64,000 bases of DNA from Paenibacillus oralis. Lineage in GTDB: Bacteria; Bacillota; Bacilli; Paenibacillales; Paenibacillaceae. The translations under genes were made by a program, and so were the position numbers. Shown here one piece after another: positions 43,304 through 52,629 of the stretch (the first letter of the stretch is position 1; each line of letters begins with the position of its first letter). The notes below the pieces were generated by a model, which saw nothing but the letters and a program-made list of their open reading frames with translations, searched no databases and had not been told where the DNA came from. The DNA lies in contig NZ_RRCN01000001.1 in the NCBI RefSeq assembly GCF_003863965.1, forward strand, positions 1,187,406-1,251,405. Reading direction: 5' to 3'.

Positions 43304-43744
43304 TTATTCGCTTTCCCTACGCCCCGGCATAAGCCCGTCCGCCTGCCCCGGCTTTTCCCCTGCTGTTTGTCCTGCCTTAAGCTCGCTCGTTTCCACCAGC
43401 TTAGGTCCTTCCGCCGATTGCCCCGGCTCGGATTCCACGTAATGCTTGAGCATGGAAAGCTTGTTCTCCCAGAATCGTTCGTAGTAATCGAGCCAGCGCT
43501 TCAACTCCAGCAGCGGGTCGGCGTCCAGCCGGTAGCGGGTTTCGCGCCCTACCTTGCGCTCTTGGACCAGGCCCGCCTCCGCCAACACGCGCAGATGCTT
43601 GGAGACCGCCGTGCGGCTCATCGGGAAGCGGCCGCTGATGTCTTTGAGCGGCAGCTCCCGGTCGCCGAGCAGGCGCAGCAATTCCCGGCGCGTCGGGTCG
43701 GCGATCGCCTGAAAGACGTCATGCTTCGCGGCAGCGCTCTCCAT
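43304..43744 (-). CDS. ArsR-family regulator paired with an AHSA1 protein
   Basis: The 146-residue protein has an ArsR winged helix-turn-helix in residues 5-95 (VFQAIADPTRRELLRLLGDRELPLKDISGRFPMSRTAVSKHL) and an unusually long polar tail. No cysteine metal site is visible, so it belongs to the non-metal SdpR-like ArsR group that is commonly paired with AHSA1/START proteins. It starts 2 bases after the AHSA1 stop. The tandem dyad at 44248-44299 upstream of the operon is a probable autoregulatory site. Confidence 0.87.
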   Translation of the reverse strand: MESAAAKHDVFQAIADPTRRELLRLLGDRELPLKDISGRFPMSRTAVSKHLRVLAEAGLVQERKVGRETRYRLDADPLLELKRWLDYYERFWENKLSMLKHYVESEPGQSAEGPKLVETSELKAGQTAGEKPGQADGLMPGRRESE

Positions 43745-43746
43745 CG

Positions 43747-44217
43747 TTACGCTCCGACGTAAGCGGCCAGCTTCTGAACCAGTCCGGCCCAGCCTTGGTC
43801 CATCCGGCCGCGCACCAGCCCGTGGGCTTCGCCAAATTCGGTCACTTGATCCGCGCTCCAGCCGCCGTGGATCAGGGTGAATTCCGTCTGACCGCCCTGT
43901 TCCTTCAGTTCGAACGTCAGCGTCCAGTCCTTGCCCCAGTTAAACGACAGGCGATGCGGCGGGTCCAGCAGCGTTACTTTGCACGGCGAGTTGCCGAACG
44001 GGCCGGCGTTCAGATGAAATTCGCAGCCTTCGACCGGCTGAAAATCGTTGGGCATAAACCAGGCCGCAATCCCCTCAGAAGTGGCAACAGCTTCCCACAC
44101 CCGGGAAATCGGTGCGTTCAGCATAATCGTATGGCGGATATCCGGGAGCGCTCCGCTTCCTCCGGCTTGATGATTCGGATGATTGGCCTGATGATTCGGG
44201 TTGTTGGTTTGATCCAT
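43747..44217 (-). CDS. AHSA1/START-like (SRPBCC) protein
   Basis: The 156-residue protein begins with an Asn/His-rich stretch of about 20 residues (NNPNHQANHPNHQ), followed by an SRPBCC domain (IRHTIMLNAPISRVWEAVATSEGIAAWFMPNDFQP ... GWAGLVQKLAAYVG). Such domains bind hydrophobic ligands. Next to an ArsR gene this is a recurrent pair of unknown ligand. The start follows AAAGGACG. It is first in the operon, directly under the dyad. Confidence 0.87.
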   Translation of the reverse strand: MDQTNNPNHQANHPNHQAGGSGALPDIRHTIMLNAPISRVWEAVATSEGIAAWFMPNDFQPVEGCEFHLNAGPFGNSPCKVTLLDPPHRLSFNWGKDWTLTFELKEQGGQTEFTLIHGGWSADQVTEFGEAHGLVRGRMDQGWAGLVQKLAAYVGA

Positions 44218-44247
44218 GATGTTCGTCCTTTCGCTTTTTAATTTTTA

Positions 44248-44299
44248 ATGAAACCAAAAGGTTTCTTAATATCTATTTTAAGAAACCTTTTGGTTTCAT
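44248..44299 (-). promoter_or_regulatory. Tandem GAAACC-N4-GGTTTC operator, long palindrome
   Basis: Two 22-base arms (44248-44269 and 44278-44299) are perfect inverses with an 8-base spacer. Each arm is itself a dyad: GAAACC-AAAA-GGTTTC at 44250-44265 and GAAACC-TTTT-GGTTTC at 44282-44297. They lie 30-80 bases before the AHSA1-ArsR operon. A dimeric ArsR protein at each dyad is the natural reading. Confidence 0.75.
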
Positions 44300-44324
44300 G
44301 TCAATATTTCAAAATCGTTAAAAG

Positions 44325-44546
44325 CTATTCTATTTTTAATTTGTCCATTTCTTCTAATGTCATGGCGTTGCATTGTTTGAGGAAATCAAGAATGATCCGG
44401 CTCTCCTGTTCATTATAACGAGCTGCAATTCCCTGGGTGGCCTTTAACACGGAATCGAATAAAGACGGGATCAGCTCCGCTTTTTCGGAAACGGCTTTGA
44501 CCAGTACCTTTCTCCGGTCGTTCGGGTCTTTGTCTCTGGTCGCAAA
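44325..44546 (-). pseudogene. C-terminal remnant of a MarR-family regulator
   Basis: On the minus strand an open frame of about 73 codons ends in TAG at 44325. It begins inside a MarR wing (RDKDPNDRRKVLVKAVSEKAEL) and continues with the usual C-terminal helices (EQESRIILDFLKQ). No start codon with ribosome binding site and no helix-turn-helix are present; the 5' part has been lost at about 44546, where an unrelated gene remnant begins. It differs from the intact MarR at 4123. Confidence 0.7.
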
Positions 44547-44580
44547 TCATCAATCCCTAATGGAAAGGACAGGATCAAGT

Positions 44581-44878
44581 ATGGAAAATCGGGAAAAAGA
44601 CCCGGGTGCTATCAGAGAACTTTTTACAGCGCTTAACGCGGCGTGGAACAACGGCAACGGGGCCGCTTACGGGGAATGCTTTACGGAAGACGCTGATTAT
44701 GTTACTTGCCGTTGTCCACGGGAGCGGGGAAGTAAAGTTGGCTGATCCCGCACAGGATCCTAACGATAGAGGGTCCATCAATACGAATGTTATCTTTAGA
44801 CAGGGGGATAAATGGCTTATTGCCACCTTCCATAATTGCCGCGTACGGGAGATGCCGCCAGGGCCGCGTTCAGGATAA
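44581..44878 (+). pseudogene. Broken SnoaL-like/DUF4440 (SgcJ/EcaC family) gene
   Basis: The start (ATG at 44581, AAAGGA upstream) is good and the first 41 residues match the family N-terminus (AIRELFTALNAAWNNGNGAAYGECFTEDADYVT). After about 44700 the frame shifts; in another frame the family C-terminus follows (AVVHGSGEVKLADPAQ..., SINTNVIFRQGDKWLIATFHNCRV). About 25-30 residues of the middle are missing. This is an internal deletion with a frameshift, so the product cannot be normal. Confidence 0.72.
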
Positions 44879-44888
44879 AGCAAATAAC

Positions 44889-44911
44889 AAAAACGCCTGA
44901 CGGCGTCCTTT
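44889..44911 (+). terminator. Short terminator after the broken SnoaL-like gene
   Basis: ACGCC and GGCGT stem with A and T tracts (AAAAACGCC ... GGCGTCCTTT). The related hairpin at 4720 sits in the same position relative to the other copy of the duplicated repeat. Confidence 0.55.
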
Positions 44912-44972
44912 AGTGGCTCTGACTTCTGCTTTGGAACGATTGGAGGCTCTTCCTAAACTTTGGACGCTGCTC

Positions 44973-45155
44973 TAACGGACACCAGCGACCTTATCCGCCC
45001 ATTTCCCGGGTATTTCCCAGCCTAACGGACACAGGCGACCCTATTTCGCTCTAAACCCGTTCATCCAGGACGAATTGAAGTAAATAAGGTCATCTGTGTC
45101 CGTTACATTTTGCAAACTCCCGTTTTTCCGAAAATAACGGCTCTGGTGTCCCTTA
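44973..45155. repeat. A-type 24-mer tetrad (F F R R), 183 bases
   Basis: Forward motifs start at 44973 and 45023 and inverted motifs end at 45105 and 45155, so all spacings equal those at 4813-4995. The sequence is nearly identical to that copy across about 280 bases, including flanks (about 44911-45215). The gap 44218-45342 further contains the ArsR operator, two gene remnants and terminators. Confidence 0.88.
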
Positions 45156-45236
45156 GCCCCATGTCCCTCTTCTCCTCCCCTCTTTACCTGCGCATCGCCC
45201 TCTACCATGCCCGATATTTTATAAATTCAATAATGT

Positions 45237-45276
45237 CAAAAAAACAACACAGCGCCGGTTTTAGCCGGCCCTGTGC
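45237..45276 (-). terminator. Terminator of the alpha-galactosidase gene
   Basis: On the minus strand CACAGGGCCGG pairs with CCGGCGCTGTG and is followed by a T run (A run at 45238-45244 on plus), about 70 bases after the stop. Confidence 0.75.
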
Positions 45277-45342
45277 TGCTAGTATTCAGCTAGCCTCAAA
45301 AGGCCTGCCTGAACACGTCTTCGCTTCTATTACGCATAATCT

Positions 45343-47448
45343 TTAAATCTGCTGTTTCGGATGAATTTCAAACAGACGCGCGGATTTCACATTCGGCAAA
45401 GTCACCTGCAGTTCGCCCTTCTCGGCGTCCCAGCTCCACGAGCAGTCGAACCCTTGCGGGTAGGCGCAGCGGATGTCGAGCTGCTCTCCCCGCAGCGCCG
45501 GGAGCGGCAGCGTCCGATCAGGCGACTCGCCGGCAATCCGCCACACGGCCAAATAAACCGAGTCCCCGCGGCGCAGCCCCAGGCTGATCCAATCGTCCTG
45601 CTGCTTCGGCAGCCCGAGCGGCCAGAACGGCAGCGCCTGCGGAATATCCTTGCGGATCGTCTTGTAGTAATCCAGCGCTTCCTTCACGAGCTCCCGCCGG
45701 CGCGGGCTGAGCTCGGCCAGATGTCCGCTTTGGTGCACCCGCAGCAGCAGCGCGTTCACCATGTTGAACACGATCTCTTCGTCGTCGCCTTCCCGCAGCG
45801 GGTAAGACCAGATCGCCGACTGCTCCGGTGTTAACGCCGAAGGCGAAGCGGCAGCAATGGCCGCGTAATTCACGTAGTTTTCCTGGTCGCTCGTCGACTG
45901 AATGCTTTGGCGGCTGAGCATCGCGTAATCCATGCGCATCCCGCCGCTCGAGCAGTTCTCGATCACAAGGTCCGGGTAGCGGGCAAAAATACCGTCGAGC
46001 CAAGCCAGATAAGCGCGGTTGTGCTGGAGCAGGCCATCGCCGAAGCTGTCCGCATCCGTCTCCGTACCGATCCCGGCGTTGATGTTGTAGTCCATTTTGA
46101 TATAACCGACGCCGTAATCCTCCACCAGGCGGCGGATCACTTCGTTCGCGTGGGCGGCCACCTTCGGGTTCCGGTAATCGAGCTGATAGCGGCTGCGGTC
46201 CTTGACTCTCCGCCCGTGGCGCATGAAAAACCAGCTGTCATCTGTATCGGCCAGCTTCGGGCTGTTGATGCCCATCACCTCCAACTCAAGCCATAGCCCC
46301 GGAACCATCCCTTTGCCGCGAATATAATCAAGCACGTATTTGATGCCCTCCGGGAAGCGTTCCGGCGACGGCATCCATTCGCCCACGCCGTCCCACCATT
46401 CGCCTGCCGCGTACCAGCCGGCATCGATGCAGAAATACTCGCAGCCGGCCTCGGCCGCGGCGTCGATCAGCGGCAGCAGCTTGGCGGTCGCCGGCGAACC
46501 CCAGAGACAGTTCATGTAATCGTTAAAAATAATCCGCAAATCGCGATTGTCCGCGTTCGGGCGGCGAATCCGGCGGCGGTACGCGGTCAACTGCCCGATC
46601 GCCTCCTCAAACCCGCCGATCACGGCGCCCACCGCGACGGGCACGCTGACGAACTCCCCGCCCGGCGCGAGCGAAACCCACCAATGATTATCGTGCTCTG
46701 TCGGCCCGCTAATGAGCAGCGTCAGGAAATCGCTCTGATCGATGATCTCCCAATGCCAGGAGCCGTTGTGCTCGATCTGCCAAAACAAGCTGCTTCCGGC
46801 CTCCCGGTTCTCCAGCACGGCCATCGGAATATGCTCCGCGGCCGACCACGAGCCGGTATTGCTGCAGGAAATCCGCTTGGAGCTGCGGTCGGTCAAATGC
46901 GACATGCCCAGCTCCGGCAGGCTGTACGTGCGCCACTGCAGCTCGCTTTGCCAGCCGGTGTGCGGGATGGACAGCGCTATTTTTTCGTCGCGGTCAAGCG
47001 TGCCTTCCTTATCGAGGCCGGTTAAGGCGAACGAGGAAACATATTCTACGCCCAACTCCTCAGATCCCTCATTGCTCAGCGTCACCCAGGCCCGGACCGT
47101 CTGGACGCCATCGTAAAATTGAACATGCTGCACCGCCCGCAGCGATGTTTCCGGATCGCGCAGCGCGATCTCCAGCTTGCGGCCGGCCTCATTACGCGTA
47201 TCGTCATGCGCCTCGTACCGCATACGCAGCCCTGGGAACGTCGCCCGGTGCGTCCGCCCGTGATACTCCGCGCGGTCCTCACCCGTGAGTTGCAGCTCCA
47301 TCAGCCGAAAGCCCGGTTTTTGCCCGCTGGAAATCACTCCTTCCCGAAGTTCCCCCGCTCCGAAATGCAGCAGCCGCACATCTTGCTCCGGCGTGACCTC
47401 CAGCACCAGGTGAAGGCCGTTTTCCTGAATATGAATAAGTTGGGACAT
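45343..47448 (-). CDS. GH36 alpha-galactosidase
   Basis: The 701-residue enzyme has a beta-rich N-terminal domain (to about 290), a TIM barrel with the GH36 nucleophile Asp453 in YIKMDYN, acid/base Asp521 in STSDQEN and the substrate-binding ENCSSGG, and a C-terminal beta domain. It hydrolyses alpha-1,6-linked galactose from oligosaccharides such as raffinose or melibiose. No signal peptide, so it acts in the cytoplasm on imported sugar. AAGGAGG precedes the start. The gene follows the sugar-binding protein gene but behind a terminator-like hairpin. Exact substrate is inferred. Confidence 0.87.
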   Translation of the reverse strand: MSQLIHIQENGLHLVLEVTPEQDVRLLHFGAGELREGVISSGQKPGFRLMELQLTGEDRAEYHGRTHRATFPGLRMRYEAHDDTRNEAGRKLEIALRDPETSLRAVQHVQFYDGVQTVRAWVTLSNEGSEELGVEYVSSFALTGLDKEGTLDRDEKIALSIPHTGWQSELQWRTYSLPELGMSHLTDRSSKRISCSNTGSWSAAEHIPMAVLENREAGSSLFWQIEHNGSWHWEIIDQSDFLTLLISGPTEHDNHWWVSLAPGGEFVSVPVAVGAVIGGFEEAIGQLTAYRRRIRRPNADNRDLRIIFNDYMNCLWGSPATAKLLPLIDAAAEAGCEYFCIDAGWYAAGEWWDGVGEWMPSPERFPEGIKYVLDYIRGKGMVPGLWLELEVMGINSPKLADTDDSWFFMRHGRRVKDRSRYQLDYRNPKVAAHANEVIRRLVEDYGVGYIKMDYNINAGIGTETDADSFGDGLLQHNRAYLAWLDGIFARYPDLVIENCSSGGMRMDYAMLSRQSIQSTSDQENYVNYAAIAAASPSALTPEQSAIWSYPLREGDDEEIVFNMVNALLLRVHQSGHLAELSPRRRELVKEALDYYKTIRKDIPQALPFWPLGLPKQQDDWISLGLRRGDSVYLAVWRIAGESPDRTLPLPALRGEQLDIRCAYPQGFDCSWSWDAEKGELQVTLPNVKSARLFEIHPKQQI

Positions 47449-47533
47449 GAGAATAAGTACCTCCTTATATTAAAAATCGATGATTGCGAATTACCGTTTC
47501 TTATTGATTCTCCGGCGCGGGGCGTTCTCCCCC

Positions 47534-47572
47534 AAAAAAACTTAACTCAGCACCACCCGGTGCTGAGTTAAG
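47534..47572 (-). terminator. Strong hairpin terminator after the sugar-binding protein gene
   Basis: CTTAACTCAGCACC pairs perfectly with GGTGCTGAGTTAAG around a four-base loop; seven A on the plus side become the U tract on the minus strand. It lies between the binding protein and alpha-galactosidase genes and may permit read-through or set expression ratios. Confidence 0.88.
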
Positions 47573-47599
47573 AAGGATGGAATCACCGATTTTGCCGGT

Positions 47600-48925
47600 T
47601 TATTGAGCGGAGCCCAGTTGCACCCACGCTTGTTCGATTTCGGTCACAGCTTGGTCTTTCGTTTTGCTGCCGCCGATGTATGCTTGCATGATTTCACCGA
47701 ATTTTTGGTGGAACGTATCCAGCGAGTAGTTGATCGCCAGATCGCCCGAAGGCTCGGATTGCAAAATTTCGTTCATTTGCTTCGGCATATCCAGATCCGG
47801 AAGCGGAGCGTCCTTGATCGGCGGAATGACCTTCGCTACCGTGGAGAACCAGTTTTTGCCGTAATCCGAAGTGTACAGCCAGTTGAAGAACTCGATCGTT
47901 TCGTTGACGACGGCGGAGTCTTTGTTGATCCGCAGCGCCTGGTCGGCACCGGTGATGATCGTGGCTTGCTCCGGCTTGTCGCTGACCGGATATCCGGCGA
48001 TGCCGATCTTAATGTCCGGGCTGATTTTCTTGATCGCCTCTTCGTCCCATGCGCCTTTACCTATCATGATCGCCGCTTTACCGGTGGCGAAGTCGCTGAT
48101 TTGCGCGTTGCTGTCGCGTTCCAGCGGTTTGTCGGTGCCATGTTTAACCGTTTTGTCGATGAAGTCAAAGAAGTTGTTGTAAAGCACCGGATAATCCTTG
48201 ATTTTGGCGTCGCCGGCGATAAAGCTGTTCACCAGGTCCTTCGACGTTACGCCCTTGTCTTGAGCCCCCGCGTTCACGAAATGCTGGAATACGTGTTTCC
48301 ATACCCACCATTCTTTATAGGCGTTGGCAAATGGCTTGATGCCTTTCGCTTCCAGCTTCGCGATGGCGTCGTCCAACTCGGCCGTCGTTTTCGGGAAGGT
48401 CGTGATGCCGGCTTGTTCAAACAGATCTTTGTTGTAGATCAGCGAGAACAGGTTGCCTTTAACCGGAAGACCAAGCACTTTCCCGTCGGAAGAGCTCATG
48501 TTGGTGCGAACGGCGTCCGTCATCGCTGCCGCCAGCGGCTGATCCGTCAAATCCGCGCTGTATTCGGCAAACGTGTCGATGTCTCCACCGGCCGTCGTTT
48601 GGAATACGTCCGGCGTGCTGCCCGCGGCGATTCTCGATTTCAACACCGTATTATAGTCGGACTGCATGATTTCCAGGTTGATCGTGACGTTTGGCTTTAC
48701 TTTTTTGTATTCAGCGATGTAGGCGTTAAAAGCGTCGGTATATTCCGGAGAAGCCGTAAACATGTTGATCGTGACCGGTTTGGAATCATCCGTTGCGCCG
48801 CCGTTTCCTGCACCCGCGCCATTCGCTCCGCCCCCCGCAGCATTGCCGCCGCCCCCGCCGCAAGCGGACAGCAGACCCATGAGCAGCACAAGGCTGAACG
48901 ACAGGGCCAAGATTTTCTTCTTCAT
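47600..48925 (-). CDS. Sugar ABC transporter substrate-binding lipoprotein (cluster 1)
   Basis: The 441-residue lipoprotein has lipobox LLSAC, a long Gly/Ala-rich linker and a family 1 extracellular solute-binding domain (INMFTASPEYTDAFNAYIAEYKKVKPNVTINLEIM...). It should bind an oligosaccharide and deliver it to the permeases at 52710-54427. Its neighbours are an alpha-galactosidase and a YesMN pair, which suggests alpha-galactosides. The start at 48925 is the ATG with GGGGG upstream. No ATPase is encoded; the shared MsmX-type ATPase is the usual partner. Confidence 0.88.
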   Translation of the reverse strand: MKKKILALSFSLVLLMGLLSACGGGGGNAAGGGANGAGAGNGGATDDSKPVTINMFTASPEYTDAFNAYIAEYKKVKPNVTINLEIMQSDYNTVLKSRIAAGSTPDVFQTTAGGDIDTFAEYSADLTDQPLAAAMTDAVRTNMSSSDGKVLGLPVKGNLFSLIYNKDLFEQAGITTFPKTTAELDDAIAKLEAKGIKPFANAYKEWWVWKHVFQHFVNAGAQDKGVTSKDLVNSFIAGDAKIKDYPVLYNNFFDFIDKTVKHGTDKPLERDSNAQISDFATGKAAIMIGKGAWDEEAIKKISPDIKIGIAGYPVSDKPEQATIITGADQALRINKDSAVVNETIEFFNWLYTSDYGKNWFSTVAKVIPPIKDAPLPDLDMPKQMNEILQSEPSGDLAINYSLDTFHQKFGEIMQAYIGGSKTKDQAVTEIEQAWVQLGSAQ

Positions 48926-49073
48926 TCGTAACGCCCCCACTTTCTTATCGTTGTAACTTGCTTTTTGAAAGCACTCGCAATGTTCTATGTTCCTAATTCT
49001 AAAGAAAAGGTGCAGCGATAAAAATGTAGATAAGTGGTGATTTAAGGGTAAAAAAGTGGAGTGATCGTCCAGT

Positions 49074-50723
49074 TCACTTTTTGACCCCTTCCTCCTCCTT
49101 CGACCGGTATTCCGATGGCGATAATCCGTAGTAATTGCGGAACGCTTTGCTGAAATAATTTTTGTCCTTATAGCCGAGCATTTCGGAAATCTCCTGGATT
49201 TTTAGGGAAGGATCGTCCAGCAGCTCCTTAGCCTTGTCCATGCGGACCTTCTGCACGTATTCGTGGATGCCGTACCCGTACTGCTGTTTGAACAGCTTCA
49301 TTAAATACTCGCGGCTTAAGAAATATTTTTCGGTAAACATGGAAATTTTAATGTCTTCAAAATAATGATTGTCGATATACTCCTTAATGTCGTCGACTTG
49401 AAACGGACGGTTGGCCGCCAGCGAGCGGCGGATTTGCTCATGATAGTACTCCGTCAGCCGCAGGAGCACTTCTTCGTATTCGTCGAAGCCGGCAAAATCG
49501 GTCCGCAGCCCCAGCGCGCGCAGCGCCCTTTCATCGCCGGAACGCGGCAGCGCGTCCCCCGGCACGCCAAGACCCGAGGCCATGTCGCTTAAAAGAACGA
49601 CGATCTCGCGCAGCGTCCGGTCGGCCGCTCCGATGCTGAACGCGTCCGCGGCTTTGATCTTCTTGGCAAAATCGCCCATGACCGATTTGGCATGATGGAG
49701 ATTGCCGGCTTCCAGCGCCCCGCGAAGGAGCGGCATCCGGCTGGTGAAGGAGTAGATATCCTTCGCGGCAGTTTTACCCTTATCGCCGATTACGGCCATC
49801 CCCTTCAGCTTTAACAAGTCGATGGCCAAAATCGAAGCAACCGCCGCCTCATAAGAATCGGCAAGCTCCATGATGTTTTGGCTTGAAGGACCGATCCCTC
49901 CCGCAGACTGTACGCCAAACAGTTCGCTTAGGGTATTGATGATCTTGCGCATCATCTTTTCCGCGCGGAAGGCGACTTCTTCCGGATATCCGCCGCCAGC
50001 GGTATACACCGCAATAATCTCGCGTTCCTGCTTCGGATTGGCAAAGCTGAAGCAGAGCATGTCGCCTCCGGCAACATCGCTCACCACATTGGCTACGGCA
50101 AAATAAAGCAGCTCGGTATCGCTGTTAAAGCGGCTGTCCCGGACGGCTTCCATATTCATGATCCTTAGCACCAGCGCGCCGAAACGGTTCAGGGGATCAT
50201 CCGCCCCGATCAGCGGCAGGAACGCCCGGTTGCTATGTTGTTTGAAGCTTCGTTCGATGACCGATAAATAAATTTTCTCCTTTAGCTTCGGCAGTGACAT
50301 ATTAAACGCAATGTTGCGGGTAATCGATTCGGTTTGCAGCTGCCGCTTGGCGTTTAGCAAATCGATGCCTTTGCGGAGCGCCTGGTTAAGGTCATGCCGG
50401 TTAATCGGCTTGAGCAAATAGTCCAACACCTTGGAGTGAATCGCCTGACGGGTGAACTCAAAATCGTTATAGCCGCTGATCACGATCGTCAGCAGCTCCG
50501 GGTAATCGTGCTCCACGATTTTTAAGAACTCGACGCCGTTCAGCTCGGGCATTTTCATATCGACCATCACCAGGTCGGGCTTGTGCCGCTCCAGCATGGC
50601 CAGCCCGCTTTTGCCGTCCGTCGCCTCCAGCACTTCGTCAACTTCAAGGCCTTCCCAATCCCCTAGAATCCGGATCGCCTCACGGAGCGGTTCTTCATCG
50701 TCGATTATCAATACTTTATACAT
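49074..50723 (-). CDS. YesN-type AraC response regulator (cluster 1)
   Basis: The 549-residue protein has a receiver domain with phospho-acceptor Asp55 (LVMVDMKMPE), a long middle region of 250-300 residues, and two AraC helix-turn-helices at the C-terminus (about 450-540, YIDNHYFEDIKISMFTEKYFLSREYLMKLFKQQYG...). It is the partner of the adjacent kinase, which it overlaps by 8 bases. It probably activates the binding protein and permease genes when the sugar is sensed. Confidence 0.9.
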   Translation of the reverse strand: MYKVLIIDDEEPLREAIRILGDWEGLEVDEVLEATDGKSGLAMLERHKPDLVMVDMKMPELNGVEFLKIVEHDYPELLTIVISGYNDFEFTRQAIHSKVLDYLLKPINRHDLNQALRKGIDLLNAKRQLQTESITRNIAFNMSLPKLKEKIYLSVIERSFKQHSNRAFLPLIGADDPLNRFGALVLRIMNMEAVRDSRFNSDTELLYFAVANVVSDVAGGDMLCFSFANPKQEREIIAVYTAGGGYPEEVAFRAEKMMRKIINTLSELFGVQSAGGIGPSSQNIMELADSYEAAVASILAIDLLKLKGMAVIGDKGKTAAKDIYSFTSRMPLLRGALEAGNLHHAKSVMGDFAKKIKAADAFSIGAADRTLREIVVLLSDMASGLGVPGDALPRSGDERALRALGLRTDFAGFDEYEEVLLRLTEYYHEQIRRSLAANRPFQVDDIKEYIDNHYFEDIKISMFTEKYFLSREYLMKLFKQQYGYGIHEYVQKVRMDKAKELLDDPSLKIQEISEMLGYKDKNYFSKAFRNYYGLSPSEYRSKEEEGVKK

Positions 50724-52545
50724 GGCTGCTGCCTCCCCGCGGTATCATCATTCGCATTTCCGCGCCGCTGTCTCCGCTGCGGACCACCAAATCGGCGTCT
50801 TCGCCATAAAGCAGCCTGAGGCGCGTGTACAGGTTTTTGAGCCCGATGTTTTCGCCCTCGTGGTCCTCCCATTCGGCGTGAAACGATTTCAGGATCTCCT
50901 CCAGCCTTTCCTGGGAAATCCCCGGCCCGTTATCCTGCACGGAAATAATCGCATGCGTATCGGCCAGTTCCGCGCGAATTACGATGGTGATGGCGCTCGA
51001 CACCTTTTCCAATGCATGCTTGATTGAATTCTCCACCAGGGATTGGATGGACAGCTTGGGAATTTGCAGCTCCATCAACGATTCGTCCCACTCTATCGTT
51101 ACCTGAAGGCGGCTGCCGAATCTAGCTTTTTGCAATGCCAGATAACGATCGATATGTTTGAGTTCTTCCCTAGCGTTTACGATATCTTTCCCGCTTATGC
51201 AGTATCTTAGCGTCAAGGCCAAGGCATCCACCATATCGGCAACCTCGTCGTCCCCGCTTTTCAGCGCTTTGGTCGAGATCGCCTGGAGCGCGTTGTATAG
51301 AAAATGCGGATTGATCTCCGCCTCGAGCGCTTTCAAAATCGCGTTTTTCTCCACCAGCTTCATCTTATAACGCTCATTGATCAAATCGTTGGTCCGCCGC
51401 ACCATGCGGTTGAAATGCCTGGACAAATAGGCGATCTCATCCCTGCCCTTGACCGGGATTTCCGCGTCGAACGTGCCTTCGCTGAAGCGTCTCATCCCAT
51501 AGGACAAGTCTTTCAGCGGTCTGGTGATCGCACTCGAAAGGAGCGTGACCAGGACGACCGAAATCAGCAAAAAAATGCCCCCGATAAGATAACTCAAATC
51601 CCTCGTCGTCGTCGCCGCGGCGTAAATGTTGCGGTAAGGAATCGGCTTGACCAGTTTCCAGCCTTCGTCCGGGAGCACGTTGTATACAATAAGATACTTC
51701 GTGTCGTCCTCGCTGGTCCAGGTCAGCGGCTGGGTGCTGCCGTCCTTGCCAATTTGGCTGAGCCAGGGAGCGTGCTCCACCTGTTTCAGAAATTCCGGAT
51801 CATCGACATGAAACGGCACGTTGTCGGCATCGAGGTACAGCAGATGCTCCCCTTCTTCAAACGGGATATCCTGCAAAATTTCGTTCTTGCCGGTCGGTTT
51901 TATATAGAAGGAAATGACCGCTTTCGGATCGCGGGAGACGAGCGAGCGCAGCACGCGGTGATACCCCATAAAGCCGGGCTCCGCGTTCATGGCGTATCCC
52001 GATTTGGCCCCGGGAACGATAAACGATTGGAACGACCGGTTGTGCGGGCTCTCCATGGCCTGCTTGTACCACGGCTGATCGGGAATGCCCTCCTGGTAGC
52101 TGACGCGGACCGTAATGTTATAGGCTTCGCGGGTGATCGAATAATATTTTTTCTGATCGATGAGGTAGAAATAAATGCTTTCCAGATCGTCCCGCGAGTA
52201 GAATAGGCTCCGCAAATAATTTTCCAGATACATTTTGGACGAATAATCGTTTTCCTCCAGCATAATCGCCCGGATGATCTCGTCATAGCGGATTTGCGGC
52301 AGGGACAACTGCTCGATGCCGGACAAATAATCCTCGAGGTTCTGGTTCACCAGCTTCAAATTGTTGGTCGTGCTGGCGATGCTGTGGTCTACCGATTCTT
52401 GTTCGATCATTTGATAGGAGATAACGGTCAGCGAGCCTACCACAAGAATAATAATCGTCGTAAACAGCAAAATAAGCTTATTGACCAATCGGCGCGAAAC
52501 CCGGTCTTTAAGCGATAATGCCAAACGTTTCAGTCGGCTGAACAT
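50716..52545 (-). CDS. YesM-type sensor histidine kinase (cluster 1)
   Basis: The 609-residue kinase has two membrane helices bracketing a dCache/TM-sensor type extracellular region (about 45-310), a HAMP domain (about 325-380), the His-kinase motif EAEINPHFLYNALQ with the phosphorylated His, and an ATP-binding domain with VQDNGPGIS and GLKNLYTRL. This is the YesM architecture used for sugar sensing. The start at 52545 follows AGAGGCC; the earlier ATG at 52572 has no ribosome binding site. It overlaps the response regulator gene and is divergent from the permeases. Confidence 0.9.
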   Translation of the reverse strand: MFSRLKRLALSLKDRVSRRLVNKLILLFTTIIILVVGSLTVISYQMIEQESVDHSIASTTNNLKLVNQNLEDYLSGIEQLSLPQIRYDEIIRAIMLEENDYSSKMYLENYLRSLFYSRDDLESIYFYLIDQKKYYSITREAYNITVRVSYQEGIPDQPWYKQAMESPHNRSFQSFIVPGAKSGYAMNAEPGFMGYHRVLRSLVSRDPKAVISFYIKPTGKNEILQDIPFEEGEHLLYLDADNVPFHVDDPEFLKQVEHAPWLSQIGKDGSTQPLTWTSEDDTKYLIVYNVLPDEGWKLVKPIPYRNIYAAATTTRDLSYLIGGIFLLISVVLVTLLSSAITRPLKDLSYGMRRFSEGTFDAEIPVKGRDEIAYLSRHFNRMVRRTNDLINERYKMKLVEKNAILKALEAEINPHFLYNALQAISTKALKSGDDEVADMVDALALTLRYCISGKDIVNAREELKHIDRYLALQKARFGSRLQVTIEWDESLMELQIPKLSIQSLVENSIKHALEKVSSAITIVIRAELADTHAIISVQDNGPGISQERLEEILKSFHAEWEDHEGENIGLKNLYTRLRLLYGEDADLVVRSGDSGAEMRMMIPRGGSSHV

Positions 52546-52629
52546 GGTGGCCTCTTTTCTATGACTAGTCATGACCCGTGCTTAACGCTAGTTCACGTTT
52601 TTACCCTTAACTGTTTTCTTAAATCCATT

